From Myroides oncorhynchi (GTDB taxonomy: Bacteria > Bacteroidota > Bacteroidia > Flavobacteriales > Flavobacteriaceae), in contig NZ_JAJJMP010000001.1 in NCBI RefSeq assembly GCF_020905415.1, positions 2,615,501 through 2,679,500 of the forward strand: a stretch of 64,000 nucleotides of DNA, read 5' to 3'. Below the pieces are notes generated by a model. It saw only the letters and a list, made by a program, of their open reading frames with translations, was not told the origin of the DNA and made no database searches. The position numbers and the translations under genes were made by a program. Shown one piece after another: positions 9,152 through 18,735 of the stretch (positions are counted from its first letter, which is position 1; the number at the start of each line of letters is the position of its first letter).

Positions 9152-10345
9152 ATGAAAAATAAGATATTGCTTATCGTGTTGTTTTTTGTAAGTTCAGCTA
9201 TCTTGGGGCAAACAGTTGATCTTATAAAGCTTGCTGAAGAAATAGAACAAAATAATATAGCTCTAGACTACAAGAAATCAATTATTAGACTTCATAAAAT
9301 TATAGCAGACAAGAATAGTGGAGATATAGACAAGAGTATTGCTTATTATCAAAAATATCAGCTTTTTAAACGACTTGCTATTTATAGTGAAGCTCTAGTA
9401 AATCTGGACGAAGCTTTTGCTTATGGCAAAATGACTGACAGTAAAGATCTAATTACCATAAAGTATGAACTTGAAACGGCAAGTACTTATTGTGAAAAAT
9501 TAGAGTATAAACAAGCTCTATCAAGGTTTAATAACCTAAAAGTTGATGCAATTCTTTTAGAAGGAAGTGATTTAGGATTATACCTTTTTTTAAAGGGGAT
9601 AGATGCCCTAGAAAGAACTTTAGTGTATCGGGATGCCGTAGATTATTTTATGAAGTCTATAGAAATCTTTAAAGAAGTATATCCTCAGTATTTACCGGTT
9701 GTTTACAAGGAATTATTGAGAGCTTATGCCTTTTTAGGACAGCATAATGACGTTGTAGATAGTTATCAAAAGGGCATTGCTTATGCAGAGCAGTTTCAGT
9801 GGAGCAGTGAGCTTATACAATTGCATCGCTTTATGGCAATTTACTATCAACAAATAGGAGAGAACAAAAAGAGTCTAAGCACAAGTAGTTTAGTTTTAGC
9901 ACTGGCAACGAAGTATGATACTGTTAATCTAAGTAGTTCACTAAATATTCTAGAGAAGCAATTACTAGAAGAAGATGCTGCATTAAACAAGAATACGGGT
10001 ATTCAGAAAGCTTTACAAGCTTTCTTAGCAATAGCTTTTGCTTGTATAGTAGTTTATTTACTGCTGTATAGACGTAATCTTGTCAAACATAAACAAGTAC
10101 TTAAAGAAAATGAGACTCTTAGAGTGAATTACGAATCTTTAAGTGTGCAAGATAAGCACGTTATAGATATTGACAACAAAGAGCTAACCACTAGGCAAAA
10201 AGAAATCGTATTACTTGTTCAAAAGGGAAAAACAAATAAAGAAATAGCAAGTGAATTGTTTGTCTCTGAAAATACAGTTAAGTATCATTTAAAGATTATT
10301 TACGAAGTACTAAAGGTAAAAGGGAGAACAGATTTATTAGTATAG
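9152..10345 (+). CDS. Membrane TPR-LuxR transcription regulator (second of pair)
   Basis: This paralog of the preceding gene has the same layout: signal peptide (about 1-19, LGQ), TPR-like helices (about 25-265), transmembrane helix (about 283-303) and a C-terminal LuxR HTH with LTTRQKEIVLLVQKGKTNKE and FVSENTVKYHLKIIYEVL. It starts 2 nt after the stop of its neighbour and is surely co-transcribed. The HTH domains of the two proteins are far more alike than their sensor parts, which suggests shared or overlapping DNA sites with different signals. A heterodimer is possible. No receiver domain is present, so phosphorelay control is not expected. Confidence 0.8.
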   Translation: MKNKILLIVLFFVSSAILGQTVDLIKLAEEIEQNNIALDYKKSIIRLHKIIADKNSGDIDKSIAYYQKYQLFKRLAIYSEALVNLDEAFAYGKMTDSKDLITIKYELETASTYCEKLEYKQALSRFNNLKVDAILLEGSDLGLYLFLKGIDALERTLVYRDAVDYFMKSIEIFKEVYPQYLPVVYKELLRAYAFLGQHNDVVDSYQKGIAYAEQFQWSSELIQLHRFMAIYYQQIGENKKSLSTSSLVLALATKYDTVNLSSSLNILEKQLLEEDAALNKNTGIQKALQAFLAIAFACIVVYLLLYRRNLVKHKQVLKENETLRVNYESLSVQDKHVIDIDNKELTTRQKEIVLLVQKGKTNKEIASELFVSENTVKYHLKIIYEVLKVKGRTDLLV

Positions 10346-10383
10346 AAATCTTGCTTACAATATCATTAATTAGGTATATAGTA

Positions 10384-10791
10384 TTAACGACTTGTTTTTT
10401 GTTTAAGCTTTTTTAGAATGATGTTACCATTTAAGTAAGATATTTTAAATACCCCTAAACTTGTATTCTGAATAGGATTAGGGATGTCACAATAGTTATT
10501 AGCCTCTACTGTCTTAACGAAGATACTGATGTTGTCTTGTGACAACTTATATGTCCCTTTAGTAGTAATGAAACAATCATTGCCACAAGGCCAAGCGTTG
10601 TAGTTCTCAAAAGTATCTATTTCGGTAAAGTTGATAAATGTTCCAAAGATATTATCCCCTTTTGGAGTAAGAATATATTCTTCTATTTCGGTAGTATAGA
10701 TAATCTTATCTATCGCCCAAGTACCTGTAAGATCTTGAGCATATCCTGATGTAAGACACAAGCCAAGAATTAGAATAAACAGTTTTTTCAT
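10384..10791 (-). CDS. Small secreted hypothetical protein
   Basis: I recognise no family with certainty. A clear Sec signal peptide lies at residues 1-18 (SGYAQ), followed by LTGTWAIDKI, which resembles the first strand of lipocalin-like or other small beta-barrel proteins. Two cysteines close together in the middle (WPCGNDC) could form a disulfide. The tail is basic (KKLKQKTSR). It is convergent with the TPR-LuxR pair, ending 38 nt from it. It is probably periplasmic or surface-exposed. Confidence 0.6.
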   Translation of the reverse strand: MKKLFILILGLCLTSGYAQDLTGTWAIDKIIYTTEIEEYILTPKGDNIFGTFINFTEIDTFENYNAWPCGNDCFITTKGTYKLSQDNISIFVKTVEANNYCDIPNPIQNTSLGVFKISYLNGNIILKKLKQKTSR

Positions 10792-10877
10792 ATACTGACT
10801 AGTTTATTATATAAACGTAAAAAAGGTTGTTTTAGTTTTAATCGTTTATTAATAATTTGATTTATAGAAGCGTAAAA

Positions 10878-10924
10878 GGTGCGCAAAAATCACCATGCTA
10901 CTTTGCGCACCGAATTAGTCGTAA
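10878..10924. repeat. Dispersed GTGC-hairpin repeat, copy 1
   Basis: GGTGCGCAAA (10878-10887) and TTTGCGCACC (10902-10911) form a 10-bp stem, followed by GAATTAGTCGTAA. The same layout and tail recur at 32145-32190 with GTGCAC in place of GTGCGC. The rest of 10792-11236 holds no supported gene. Confidence 0.55.
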
Positions 10925-11236
10925 AGATTATGCTTATTTAAAAGAAGTAGTGGGAAGTGAATCCTTGAATTATAGTAGGGTGAAAAATAAGATTTAATTG
11001 TAAAACCATTGATATTATTGAGGTTGTGTAACCTTTATACAACCCCTTCAACACTTCTTCAACATTACCACAACATTGTTCTATTATAAGTCCTTTTTAT
11101 TGAAGGATTCTTGCCCTAATCTTGATGAGCTCTTGTCTCAAATAAATTGCTAAGTTCTCAGCTTTTGATTATGACCCCTATGTGAATTCAAGTCATCAAT
11201 ACAACAGTAGCCATTTGTTCTCTTTTTCTTTTCCAT

Positions 11237-11421
11237 TTAATTAGTTGTCTGAAATGTACGTTGTGTTTTAGACCGCTTGCACATAAAGGTTCTGGGCTTT
11301 GAGATGGTAGGACTAGCACAAAACTTCAATTTTGCACAACAAGTTGGCTCGAAGAACTGCACTTGAATTTTGTAGTTTTGCTCCACTATTGCAACCCCCT
11401 TGTTGTTATATGCCGTTTTTA
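11237..11421 (-). other. Cassette-tail-like region behind the serine hydrolase
   Basis: This region directly follows the serine hydrolase stop. It is less AT-rich than its surroundings and starts (minus strand) with AAACGGCATATAACAACAAG, text resembling attC-type tails of gene cassettes in Flavobacteriia. It also contains an imperfect hairpin made of GCAAAATTGAAG and GTTTTGTGC. A 62-codon reading frame crosses it but looks like chance. No integron integrase is in the window. The attC reading is inference. Confidence 0.3.
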
Positions 11422-13068
11422 TCATTTTGTTATTGCTTCTATTAAATAGTTCTGCATTATTTTGTCAACTTGTTTGTGTCCATAAGGCGTGTTATATGCA
11501 GTTGAAGTAATTACAACTACAATTGGAAAGTCTTTGAAGATAAAAATTCTATTTCCACCATTTCCACTTGAATAATATACTTCGTAATTTACTCCATTCA
11601 CTTTGTAGGTCTTATTCCAAAAAAGATAACCATAATATTCATCCTCGGAAATTGCCATTTGATGTGAAAAGCTTTTTGCTATCCAACCTTTTGATAGAAT
11701 TTGTTTTCCATTCCAAGTACCTTGATTTTTATATAATTGTCCAAATTTTGCATAGTCCAAGGAACGCAATTGAACACTCCCTGCTGTATTCGCAACGTTT
11801 TGAGGTGTAAATTGCCATTTATAGTGTGTAATTCCTAATGGTTTGAATAACTTCTCGTTTGAGTATTTCTCTAAACCATTTGGAACAGATTTATGAATTA
11901 TGTCGCCGAGGACAACAACTCCTGCGGTGAAGTAATCCCATTGTTTATTTGCCACTTTTGATTTGTCAACTGGAAGATTTAAAGCAAATTCAACCCAATT
12001 TTTTGTTGGGTACATATTTTCTTCGTTTCCTGGTGATTCCGAGTTCATATCAGAACCGTCAAAAGCAGAGCTCATTGTAAGTAAATCTTTTAAAGTAATG
12101 CTGTCTTTTGCTGTGGAATAATTTTGAAAGGTATTGAGTTTGTAAAATTCATTTAAGATTTGTTGTTCGCTTTTAATGTAATTATCTTGTATGGCTATTC
12201 CCAAAAGCGTTGAGGCAAATGATTTGCCCACAGACTTAGTATCGTGAAGTGTTTTTCTTTGTGCACCATTAAAATACTCTTCAAGTAAAAGTTTTCCATC
12301 TTTTAAAACTACAATACTCGTTATATATTTGAAGTTTTGTTTACCAATTTTTCGATTAAGTTCCTCAATTTTTGCAGTATCAATTTGACTTGTAGAAACT
12401 TTAAAGTCTTTAAGTGGTTTAATTTTTTGAACTTTAACAAGTCCTTCGTTGATTTTTATTTCGGGAACAATAATTTTCATTTCTCCTTCTGCAATTATGT
12501 TTCCAAGTAAAGTTTCATTAAATTGTAGATAAGGTCTAATTTCAATTTTAAGTAAATGTTCTCCATCAATTAAAGCGTCCTGACCACCATTTCCATAAAA
12601 TCTATTCCAAAGAAACCTTCCCCAAGAATCTTCATTAGTTGAACTTATTAAAGGAACTCTGAAAACATTTCTTAGATTTTTACTCTCTATACTTCCTGCC
12701 CCAACATTCAAGTTTTCAGTATATACTTTTTTGTTGTCAATATAGAAAGTGAATTGATAATTTCCGCTTTTTGTTAGCTCGTCTATCGATAATTCGGGTG
12801 CTAGTAAATGCAGATAATTTGTCAACGAGTTATCCAAAAAAACTCTAATATCTAGATCAGTATTTTCTTTAAACTCAAATGTTGTTAAGAAGTCAGTTTG
12901 TGTAAAAGTTTCAATTGGAACGACTTTACTCATAAAAGCAATCTTTCCAATATTTGCTTTGTGAATTGAATAAGTTATACTGTCGCACTTTACAATGTTA
13001 GTTGTCTGCCCAAACAGTTGAATTGTTGTTAGAATAATCGTTACTAATAATGTGAGTTTTTTATTCAT
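11422..13068 (-). CDS. Secreted serine hydrolase, class C beta-lactamase fold
   Basis: This exported enzyme of the beta-lactamase/DD-peptidase (PF00144) superfamily has a signal peptide at about 1-20 (LFGQ). A 220-residue N-terminal beta-rich domain is followed by the catalytic domain. Motif SVGK (Ser279-Lys282) is the SxxK nucleophile motif, Tyr379 in WDYFTAG fits the second motif, and GNGGNR at about 502-507 replaces the KTG-type motif. Members hydrolyse esters, D-amino-acid peptides or occasionally beta-lactams; substrate cannot be predicted. It stands alone without operon partners, and the unusual sequence behind its stop suggests it arrived as a cassette. The N-terminal extra domain is longer than in most EstB-like relatives. 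Confidence 0.85.
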   Translation of the reverse strand: MNKKLTLLVTIILTTIQLFGQTTNIVKCDSITYSIHKANIGKIAFMSKVVPIETFTQTDFLTTFEFKENTDLDIRVFLDNSLTNYLHLLAPELSIDELTKSGNYQFTFYIDNKKVYTENLNVGAGSIESKNLRNVFRVPLISSTNEDSWGRFLWNRFYGNGGQDALIDGEHLLKIEIRPYLQFNETLLGNIIAEGEMKIIVPEIKINEGLVKVQKIKPLKDFKVSTSQIDTAKIEELNRKIGKQNFKYITSIVVLKDGKLLLEEYFNGAQRKTLHDTKSVGKSFASTLLGIAIQDNYIKSEQQILNEFYKLNTFQNYSTAKDSITLKDLLTMSSAFDGSDMNSESPGNEENMYPTKNWVEFALNLPVDKSKVANKQWDYFTAGVVVLGDIIHKSVPNGLEKYSNEKLFKPLGITHYKWQFTPQNVANTAGSVQLRSLDYAKFGQLYKNQGTWNGKQILSKGWIAKSFSHQMAISEDEYYGYLFWNKTYKVNGVNYEVYYSSGNGGNRIFIFKDFPIVVVITSTAYNTPYGHKQVDKIMQNYLIEAITK

Positions 13069-13287
13069 TATTTCTGTTTGTTAATTTTTAGCACGGTCGT
13101 CTTTTAAAATGATGTATAATATTATTTTTCACAAAATAAAACACGGTATTGTTTCGTAAAACTCCAACTATATGCGTATTTCGTTAAATAATATACTAAT
13201 ATAGTTGTTGTTTTGTAAATTAGATACTTAGAGAAATATTTTTTGTGGATAGTGAAATAAAATAAGTTAAATTAATTTCACTTAAGT

Positions 13288-13578
13288 ATGGATAGTGAAA
13301 CAATTCTAAAAACCTTCCATAACCAATATACTAATAATACCATAAATCCGTATTCTGGTTATGCATAAATATTCTTAAATTATATCAGTAAATATCATTC
13401 GCTTAATAAAATTCCGATTGCTTAGATTGAAATTTTTATTAATAAAAAAGTATTTCAAGATAATATTAGTGCATTTTATCAGTGTTCTTTAGTTGGAATA
13501 ATCAAGAAAATTTATGAATTGGTTAATAATCAACAGATAGAATTAAACTATTTATATCCTAAACGAAAGTTTTGCTAA
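13288..13578 (+). pseudogene. Decayed small gene with two in-frame stops
   Basis: From ATG 13288 to TAA 13578 one frame of 97 codons reads as protein-like sequence broken only by TAA and TAG at codons 27 and 46. The last part, NISAFYQCSLVGIIKKIYEL and NYLYPKRKF, looks like real coding sequence. It lies just outside the left end of the tRNA-Ser island. Family not recognised. The rest of the spacer 13069-13645 holds AT-rich sequence and two TTGAGATTGATCC direct repeats (about 13588 and 13607). Confidence 0.4.
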
Positions 13579-13645
13579 AGGTGCAAATTGAGATTGATCC
13601 ACAACTTTTGAGATTGATCCCAAATTAGGTGCACATAGCACAAAA

Positions 13646-13677
13646 AAAAGCCCGATAACTAGTGTTATCGGGCTTTT
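13646..13677. terminator. Displaced tRNA-Ser terminator at the left island boundary
   Basis: A perfect 14-bp stem (13646-13659 with 13664-13677) around TAGT is flanked by A and T tracts, so it can work in both directions. Nearly the same hairpin lies at 45750-45781, right behind the second tRNA-Ser gene. This supports the view that it once ended the tRNA-Ser now at 32313. Confidence 0.8.
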
Positions 13678-13693
13678 CAGCGGAGGAAGAGGG
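13677..13693. repeat. Left attachment-site repeat (tRNA-Ser 3' end)
   Basis: The 17 bases TCAGCGGAGGAAGAGGG equal those at 32309-32325, the 3' end of tRNA-Ser. After it the match degrades (TTCG then CCCC) compared with the intact tRNA T-arm. Confidence 0.8.
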
Positions 13694-13729
13694 TTCGTCC
13701 CCTATGCTCTGTATGCTTTATAAATAGAA

Positions 13730-13769
13730 GGTTACACATTTTAAAAATAGTTGTGTGCACCTAATTAGC
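13730..13769. repeat. Dispersed GTGC-hairpin repeat, degenerate copy inside left island end
   Basis: A weak left arm GGTTACACA and the right arm TGTGTGCACC are followed by TAATTAGC, the tail shared with the copy at 32145-32190. The two copies lie just inside the two island ends and in the same orientation. Confidence 0.4.
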
Positions 13770-13846
13770 AGAGTTGTAAACTTATGATTAGAATCGTTTG
13801 ATTCTCGTGTAAAGATATGAAAGATATATTAAATCAACACTACTTT

Positions 13847-16381
13847 TTAGTTAACTTTTCTGCTATTGAATTCTTTTAGCCAATGTAATAATTTATCTAC
13901 ATCTAGCTCTAATTCAGCAGGATCGGGTATCTCAATAGGTGTTTCAGATGGTTGACTATGTTCATAGCAAGAATATTTAGTCATATAATTATCAATCATT
14001 TCACAATCTTCTTGTTGAATTTTAGCTAAATTTTGTACTTTTCCCATTGTGTTCACTGATCTTCTATATCTTTGTACAACATCTGCTAGAAAATCAAGTT
14101 CAACTATACGTTCTATTAAAATTCTTATATCACTGCATAAAGCTTTTCCAAATGGATAGTACTCTTCACTTCCTTGATCATTAAGTATTTTCTTTGCTTT
14201 AGCTATTCTTTCATTCTTGATATTATTTAATGCAGTTATAGTTTTTTTTGCAAAAAGGGGAGTATCACCTACTTCACCAGCTCCCCAGGTTTCATTTCTT
14301 ATTCCTATTATTTGAATATTATTTGAATCACTTTTATCATTTAATAATCCTAATAAACTTAATCTATGGGTAAAAATAATAACTTGCCTTGTTTGACTTA
14401 GTAACACTAATCGCTCAACAGTTTTCTCTTCAAATTGTTGATCAAGTGATGATATAGGATCATCAAAAACGAATGGGTTGTTATTATTGCCACCAGTAAC
14501 ATCGGCAAGAAAAGATGCTAAAGCAATTATACGATGCTCCCCTTCACTTAAGACTTCTGCTAGTTTATGACCACTTATGCCCTTCAATCTTAATGAATGT
14601 GTAATAGTCCCTTTAACTGCTTTTTCTTTTAATAATTCAACTCTTATTCTAGTTGCTTGAAAATAATCCAACTCTTTATTAAATCTCTTTACATATTCAT
14701 CCGTTATAAATATTTCTGATAATTCACTAGATTTTGAAGTAATTGATTTTGTATTACACTGAGCAATCCATATTTCATAATTAGATAATTTCCTCAACCT
14801 CTCTACTTCTCCTAAAATAGAATCCTTTTGCATTGAACACCATTTTTGAGTATTCAATTCTAATAATTGATTAATAGCTTTTACTCTATCAAATTGTTGA
14901 GCATCAAATTGAAGTTGTTGAATTGAAGCTTCACATGATGTTGACATTTCTTCTAGTATTTTTAAATTATCTTGAATAAATTTCACATCTACTATATATT
15001 CTTTCTTGTTTTTTATCGAATTTGATGCTTCTCCAATTATTTTCCATATAGTTATTAAACAATTAAGCCAGACTTCACCTAATTTAGCTGCGCTACATTT
15101 TGTCATCAGTAAATCCTTGTGTAAAGATGTGGGTAAATTGTTTATCTTTTCAAGATATAACTTCTCTGCTATTGTGGCATCACTTTCTAACTCACTTTTG
15201 ACAAAATTTTCAAATGCAAGTAATCTGTTCTTAGTATTACTATCTAATATTTGATGGCATAATACACATTTTGCTTCATCATTTATATTTGGATAAGTAT
15301 CATTTTCATATGCTTCTTGGTATGAAAAAACTCTAGCTGCTTCCCAAAGAGATTTCCATACTGAACTACCAACTCCTTTTATGTTTGACTCATTAGAGAT
15401 AATTTGTATACTCTCCTTTGCAATTTTTCTTTTTTGTAAAGCATTAGCTTCCAATTCTTTGATTTGCGTTATAGAGTTTACACTAACCTGTGAATATGCT
15501 TCTACAACTTCTTTAATAATCTTATCTATCTCATTTTTTTGATTTCTAACTTCTTCTGCTGATTTTAATGGATCCTGTTCTTTTAACCTTTTTTCTAGAT
15601 CTAATCTGTTTTTTTCTTTTTCTTCATTCCAAATTATTATAGATTCAAGTTTCTTGTCATTATCATCCTTTTTTAAATTATTATATTGTGTTCCTGAGAG
15701 GGTATTTAAATACTCATTTGGGATATTAGGTAATGTCTTCAAAAGACTAAGTTTTTCAGAGTTAATTTTTTCCTGAACCTTTGAATAGTAATGTGATAAA
15801 GCTGTAAATAATCTTAAAAAATTAGGTGTATAAGTTATGGTATTTGCTTCATTTATATAGCTATTACCTATATTAGTATCAAAGACATCAATGGTACCTA
15901 AACCTTTTATTGGTTCACTATTTATTAACCATTCATACTCTTGTTCAATATCATCAATAGAGAATTTCACTTTACACTTACCTTCTGTATTAGGTGCAAA
16001 TACATTGGATTTTAGATTTACAGTACGAGCTTTGCCACTTATTTTTTTTAAAATTTTTGTGTATCCTGATTTTCCAGAACCATTAGATCCATAAATAACT
16101 ACTAAATTTTTATCTTGTTCAAACTTTAGAGGATTTCTTGGTGCAAGTCTTTCGATATTTTGAATTGATTCAATAGATAATAACCTAACTAATTTCTCAT
16201 TCTCAATATTTATAAAATTAGGGAAACTTTTAATATCGAATTTTATTTCAGATTTTACCATTCCGATTATTTCTATTAAATCGTACTCCTCAATATTTTT
16301 GGTTAAAATTCTATAAGCTAATTCAGTCTGCCAGCCTTTTAATCCCATCAACCATTCTGTAATATTTTTCTGAATATCCAT
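13847..16381 (-). CDS. Coiled-coil AAA/ABC-type ATPase (AAA_13, RloC/PrrC-like), defence-associated
   Basis: This is an 844-residue SMC/Rad50-like ATPase of the AAA_13 kind, found in defence islands. Walker A GSNGSGKS lies at 98-105. Long coiled coils (about 190-330 and 400-560) flank a CVLC pair (Cys372, Cys375), which could be one half of a zinc hook. Then come the ABC signature LSEGEHR (611-617), Walker B FVFDDPISSLD (638-648) and an H-loop TH (671-672). The C-terminal 140 residues include RRSVNTMGKVQN and TKYSCYEHSQPSE, which I have seen in relatives, but no nuclease motif is sure. RloC and PrrC join this ATPase to a tRNA anticodon nuclease; whether the C-terminus here cuts RNA is open. 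An interrupted DUF4145 gene lies upstream on the same strand. Confidence 0.75.
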   Translation of the reverse strand: MDIQKNITEWLMGLKGWQTELAYRILTKNIEEYDLIEIIGMVKSEIKFDIKSFPNFINIENEKLVRLLSIESIQNIERLAPRNPLKFEQDKNLVVIYGSNGSGKSGYTKILKKISGKARTVNLKSNVFAPNTEGKCKVKFSIDDIEQEYEWLINSEPIKGLGTIDVFDTNIGNSYINEANTITYTPNFLRLFTALSHYYSKVQEKINSEKLSLLKTLPNIPNEYLNTLSGTQYNNLKKDDNDKKLESIIIWNEEKEKNRLDLEKRLKEQDPLKSAEEVRNQKNEIDKIIKEVVEAYSQVSVNSITQIKELEANALQKRKIAKESIQIISNESNIKGVGSSVWKSLWEAARVFSYQEAYENDTYPNINDEAKCVLCHQILDSNTKNRLLAFENFVKSELESDATIAEKLYLEKINNLPTSLHKDLLMTKCSAAKLGEVWLNCLITIWKIIGEASNSIKNKKEYIVDVKFIQDNLKILEEMSTSCEASIQQLQFDAQQFDRVKAINQLLELNTQKWCSMQKDSILGEVERLRKLSNYEIWIAQCNTKSITSKSSELSEIFITDEYVKRFNKELDYFQATRIRVELLKEKAVKGTITHSLRLKGISGHKLAEVLSEGEHRIIALASFLADVTGGNNNNPFVFDDPISSLDQQFEEKTVERLVLLSQTRQVIIFTHRLSLLGLLNDKSDSNNIQIIGIRNETWGAGEVGDTPLFAKKTITALNNIKNERIAKAKKILNDQGSEEYYPFGKALCSDIRILIERIVELDFLADVVQRYRRSVNTMGKVQNLAKIQQEDCEMIDNYMTKYSCYEHSQPSETPIEIPDPAELELDVDKLLHWLKEFNSRKVN

Positions 16382-16659
16382 AATATTGTATTTTTATTAT
16401 TAATCCTCAAACATAATAAATTACATTTTTATAATAATAAGGAAATCCGTAAAGCACTCAATATTTTGAGACGATTTAATAGTTGAACATAAATAAATAA
16501 AAGAGCCAAAAGTTGCTTGTAACTCCTCAATAAGAGCAAGTTGCTTAGAAAGCTTGTGCTTAATTTATATTATATTTTCAGAAGCTTTGCTATAGGTTTT
16601 ATAGAAAATTATATTATATTGAAAAAGCATTTTAATTATTTACAATGTGTAATAGGCTA

Positions 16660-16736
16660 TTATTTTTTTCTTCTATTTTTTAATTCCTCATATTGACTAA
16701 CTAAATGATATAAATAAGTAATTAATGCGTCAAAAA
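16660..16736 (-). pseudogene. 3' remnant of the DUF4145 gene cut off by IS66
   Basis: Reading the minus strand on from GAC in the left target duplication gives ALITYLYHLVSQYEELKNRR and then stop at 16660-16662. This is the missing end of the gene that starts at 19657: 22 codons plus stop after codon 187. The rest of the gene-free stretch 16382-16659 shows only AT-rich sequence with short AGTTGCTT repeats. Confidence 0.8.
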
Positions 16737-16772
16737 GTAAGCCCCCGAGCAAGTGCATCTTGTGAGATATAA

Positions 16773-18347
16773 TTATTCTTCTACGTTATCTACGATAAGT
16801 TTCTTGTAGTTATGAGGATATAAATCTGTAATATTCTTGTGGTTTATGGATTGAATATTTTTCAATACGTATTTTAACCATTGATATGGATTGACATCGT
16901 GCTTTTTACAATTAGCAAAAAACGTATACGCCATAGCTGCTCTTTGCGCTGCATCGTGTGATCCTGCGAATAAGTAGTTTTTACGACCAAGAGCTACAGG
17001 TCTAATAGCGTTTTCTACAAGATTGTTGTCTATCTGTAAGTTTCCGTCGTATAAGTACGCACTAAGACTATCCCATCTTGTTTGTGAGTAAGCAAAGGCT
17101 TTACCTATTTGACTTTTAGGCAAGGTAAGTTTCATTTGAGTAAACATGTATTTACCAAGTTCGTTGATAATAGGTAAACTCTCTTTTAGACGAAGCTCTT
17201 TAATTTGCTGTGGAGTTAAGTTTTGTTCTTTAGCTTGTCGTTCCACAGCATATAGCTTCTGTATTTCAGCAAGTACATGTTGAGCTCTTGTTTTATCATT
17301 GTCTAAAGCTCTTTCAAATTCACGACGAGCATGTGCCCAGCACCCAAGATGCGTTACATCTGACTTATTTCCATAGGCTTTATACCCTGCGTAACCATCG
17401 GTTTGCAGATACCCTTTGAAGTTTTCTAATATAGGTAGTGCAGCGCTACTGGCACGAGTAGGACTGTAATTAAACATCACGAGCTTGGATATAGGTGCGT
17501 GATACACCCAATAATAGCCAAGATGAGACTTATCTTTCTTTTTCTCATCCAAAACTTTGATGGTGGTTTCGTCAACTTGAAGATACCCTTCGTTTTTGAT
17601 ATCCATCACAAGCTTTTCATATAGAGGCTTTAAAGCATCCATACTTTGAGCGACCCAACCATCTATTGTAGAAGAAGCTATATCGATGTTTTCTCTGGAA
17701 AAGCGTTGCTTCTGTCTATATAAAGGAAGGTGATCTACGTACTTGTCAACTAATATTGTTGATAGAAGTCCTTCTGAAGCTATTCCTTTATCAATAATTC
17801 GCTCTGGAAGATCGCCAATACTAATTTTAGTATTGTCTTTATCTTTAGTAGCGTATTTATATCTAATAAGTCTCTTTATTTTAAAATAGCCTGGAACGTA
17901 ATCTAAGATATCTGTGATTTCCTTACCAATGCAAATCATATCTGAGTAGTCTGTTTCTGGATAGATATGTGTTTCTTCTACAAGTAAGTGATCTGGCAGT
18001 TTAGCTCGTCCTGGATGTTTCTTTTTCTCACGAGAGTAGGTAATCTCTTGTTTGATTACTTCTTCTTGTTCTTCTAAAACTGCTTGTTCAACGTCTAAGG
18101 GTAACTGAGTTTGATTAGGGTCTTCAAAGCGTTCACGACTCTGACCGAACTTCATACGTTGAAGTAGTTTGACTAAACGCTCTAATTCTGTGTTTTTATC
18201 TTCTAATTTAGAATTTTTCTCTTCTAAAACAGATGTTTTATGTTCTTGCTTTGAGATTGCCTTCTCTTGTTTAGAAATAGTCTTTGACTGCTTTTTTATA
18301 AGCGCCAAAAGTTGTTCTTTTGATAAATTTTCTAAGTCTATTTCCAT
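16773..18347 (-). CDS. tnpC: IS66 transposase TnpC
   Basis: DDE transposase of the IS66 element. An N-terminal coiled coil full of E and K heptads (about 1-60) is followed by LQRMKFGQSRERFEDPNQ, the transposase IS66 N-terminal helix, then the zinc-binding-like and DDE core with YLQVDETTIKVLDE, YLQTDGYAGYKAYG and LGCWAHARREFERAL. At the end come QIDNNLVENAIRPVALGRKN and the C-terminal YTFFANCKKHDVNP. All are canonical. ATG at 18347 (MEIDLENLSKEQLL) fits family starts; an ATG 18 nt upstream (18365) is possible. Length is normal (about 524 aa), so the gene is likely active. Confidence 0.95.
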   Translation of the reverse strand: MEIDLENLSKEQLLALIKKQSKTISKQEKAISKQEHKTSVLEEKNSKLEDKNTELERLVKLLQRMKFGQSRERFEDPNQTQLPLDVEQAVLEEQEEVIKQEITYSREKKKHPGRAKLPDHLLVEETHIYPETDYSDMICIGKEITDILDYVPGYFKIKRLIRYKYATKDKDNTKISIGDLPERIIDKGIASEGLLSTILVDKYVDHLPLYRQKQRFSRENIDIASSTIDGWVAQSMDALKPLYEKLVMDIKNEGYLQVDETTIKVLDEKKKDKSHLGYYWVYHAPISKLVMFNYSPTRASSAALPILENFKGYLQTDGYAGYKAYGNKSDVTHLGCWAHARREFERALDNDKTRAQHVLAEIQKLYAVERQAKEQNLTPQQIKELRLKESLPIINELGKYMFTQMKLTLPKSQIGKAFAYSQTRWDSLSAYLYDGNLQIDNNLVENAIRPVALGRKNYLFAGSHDAAQRAAMAYTFFANCKKHDVNPYQWLKYVLKNIQSINHKNITDLYPHNYKKLIVDNVEE

Positions 18348-18396
18348 ACAGTAAATATACGACATAAGCCCCGTTTACACAAGGTATGCGCGTATT

Positions 18397-18735
18397 TTAC
18401 TTCAATAAAAACCTTCTTTTTTGACTACTTTTTATAACCTGTATACCTTCTATCATAAGTACTAAATCACTCCAACTTATTTGTGTTTTACTATGAACCG
18501 GAAAAGCAAAGGTACCTTGCTCTAAGCGTTTGTGATATAACACAAACCCACCTGTTTCCCAATGTAAGAGCTTCATTTGATTACCTCGGCGATTGATAAA
18601 GACATAGACACTGCCATTATGAGCTACTTGATTAAGTTCGTTTTGAACAATACCACACAGAGAATCAAAACTCTTACGCATATCACAAGCTGATTTATAC
18701 AAATGAAATTGATGAGAACTACTCAAGCTAAACAT
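18397..18735 (-). CDS. tnpB: IS66 accessory protein TnpB
   Basis: 112 aa, normal for IS66 Orf2 (PF05717). It carries YKSACDMRKSFDSLCGIV, VYVFINRRGNQMKLLHWE and GGFVLYHKRLEQGTF, all family hallmarks. Needed for IS66 transposition in known members, though its biochemical role is unclear. It shares one base with the end of tnpA, so the two are translationally coupled. Confidence 0.95.
   Translation of the reverse strand: MFSLSSSHQFHLYKSACDMRKSFDSLCGIVQNELNQVAHNGSVYVFINRRGNQMKLLHWETGGFVLYHKRLEQGTFAFPVHSKTQISWSDLVLMIEGIQVIKSSQKRRFLLK

Noticed and set aside
11237..11425. 62-codon open frame on the minus strand behind the serine hydrolase
   Set aside because: It overlaps the hydrolase stop, has odd composition and coincides with an attC-like palindromic stretch. 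I treat it as non-coding.
13588..13619. Two TTGAGATTGATCC direct repeats as an iteron or CRISPR-like signal
   Set aside because: Only two copies with no further units or cas genes; no CRISPR array is seen in the window.
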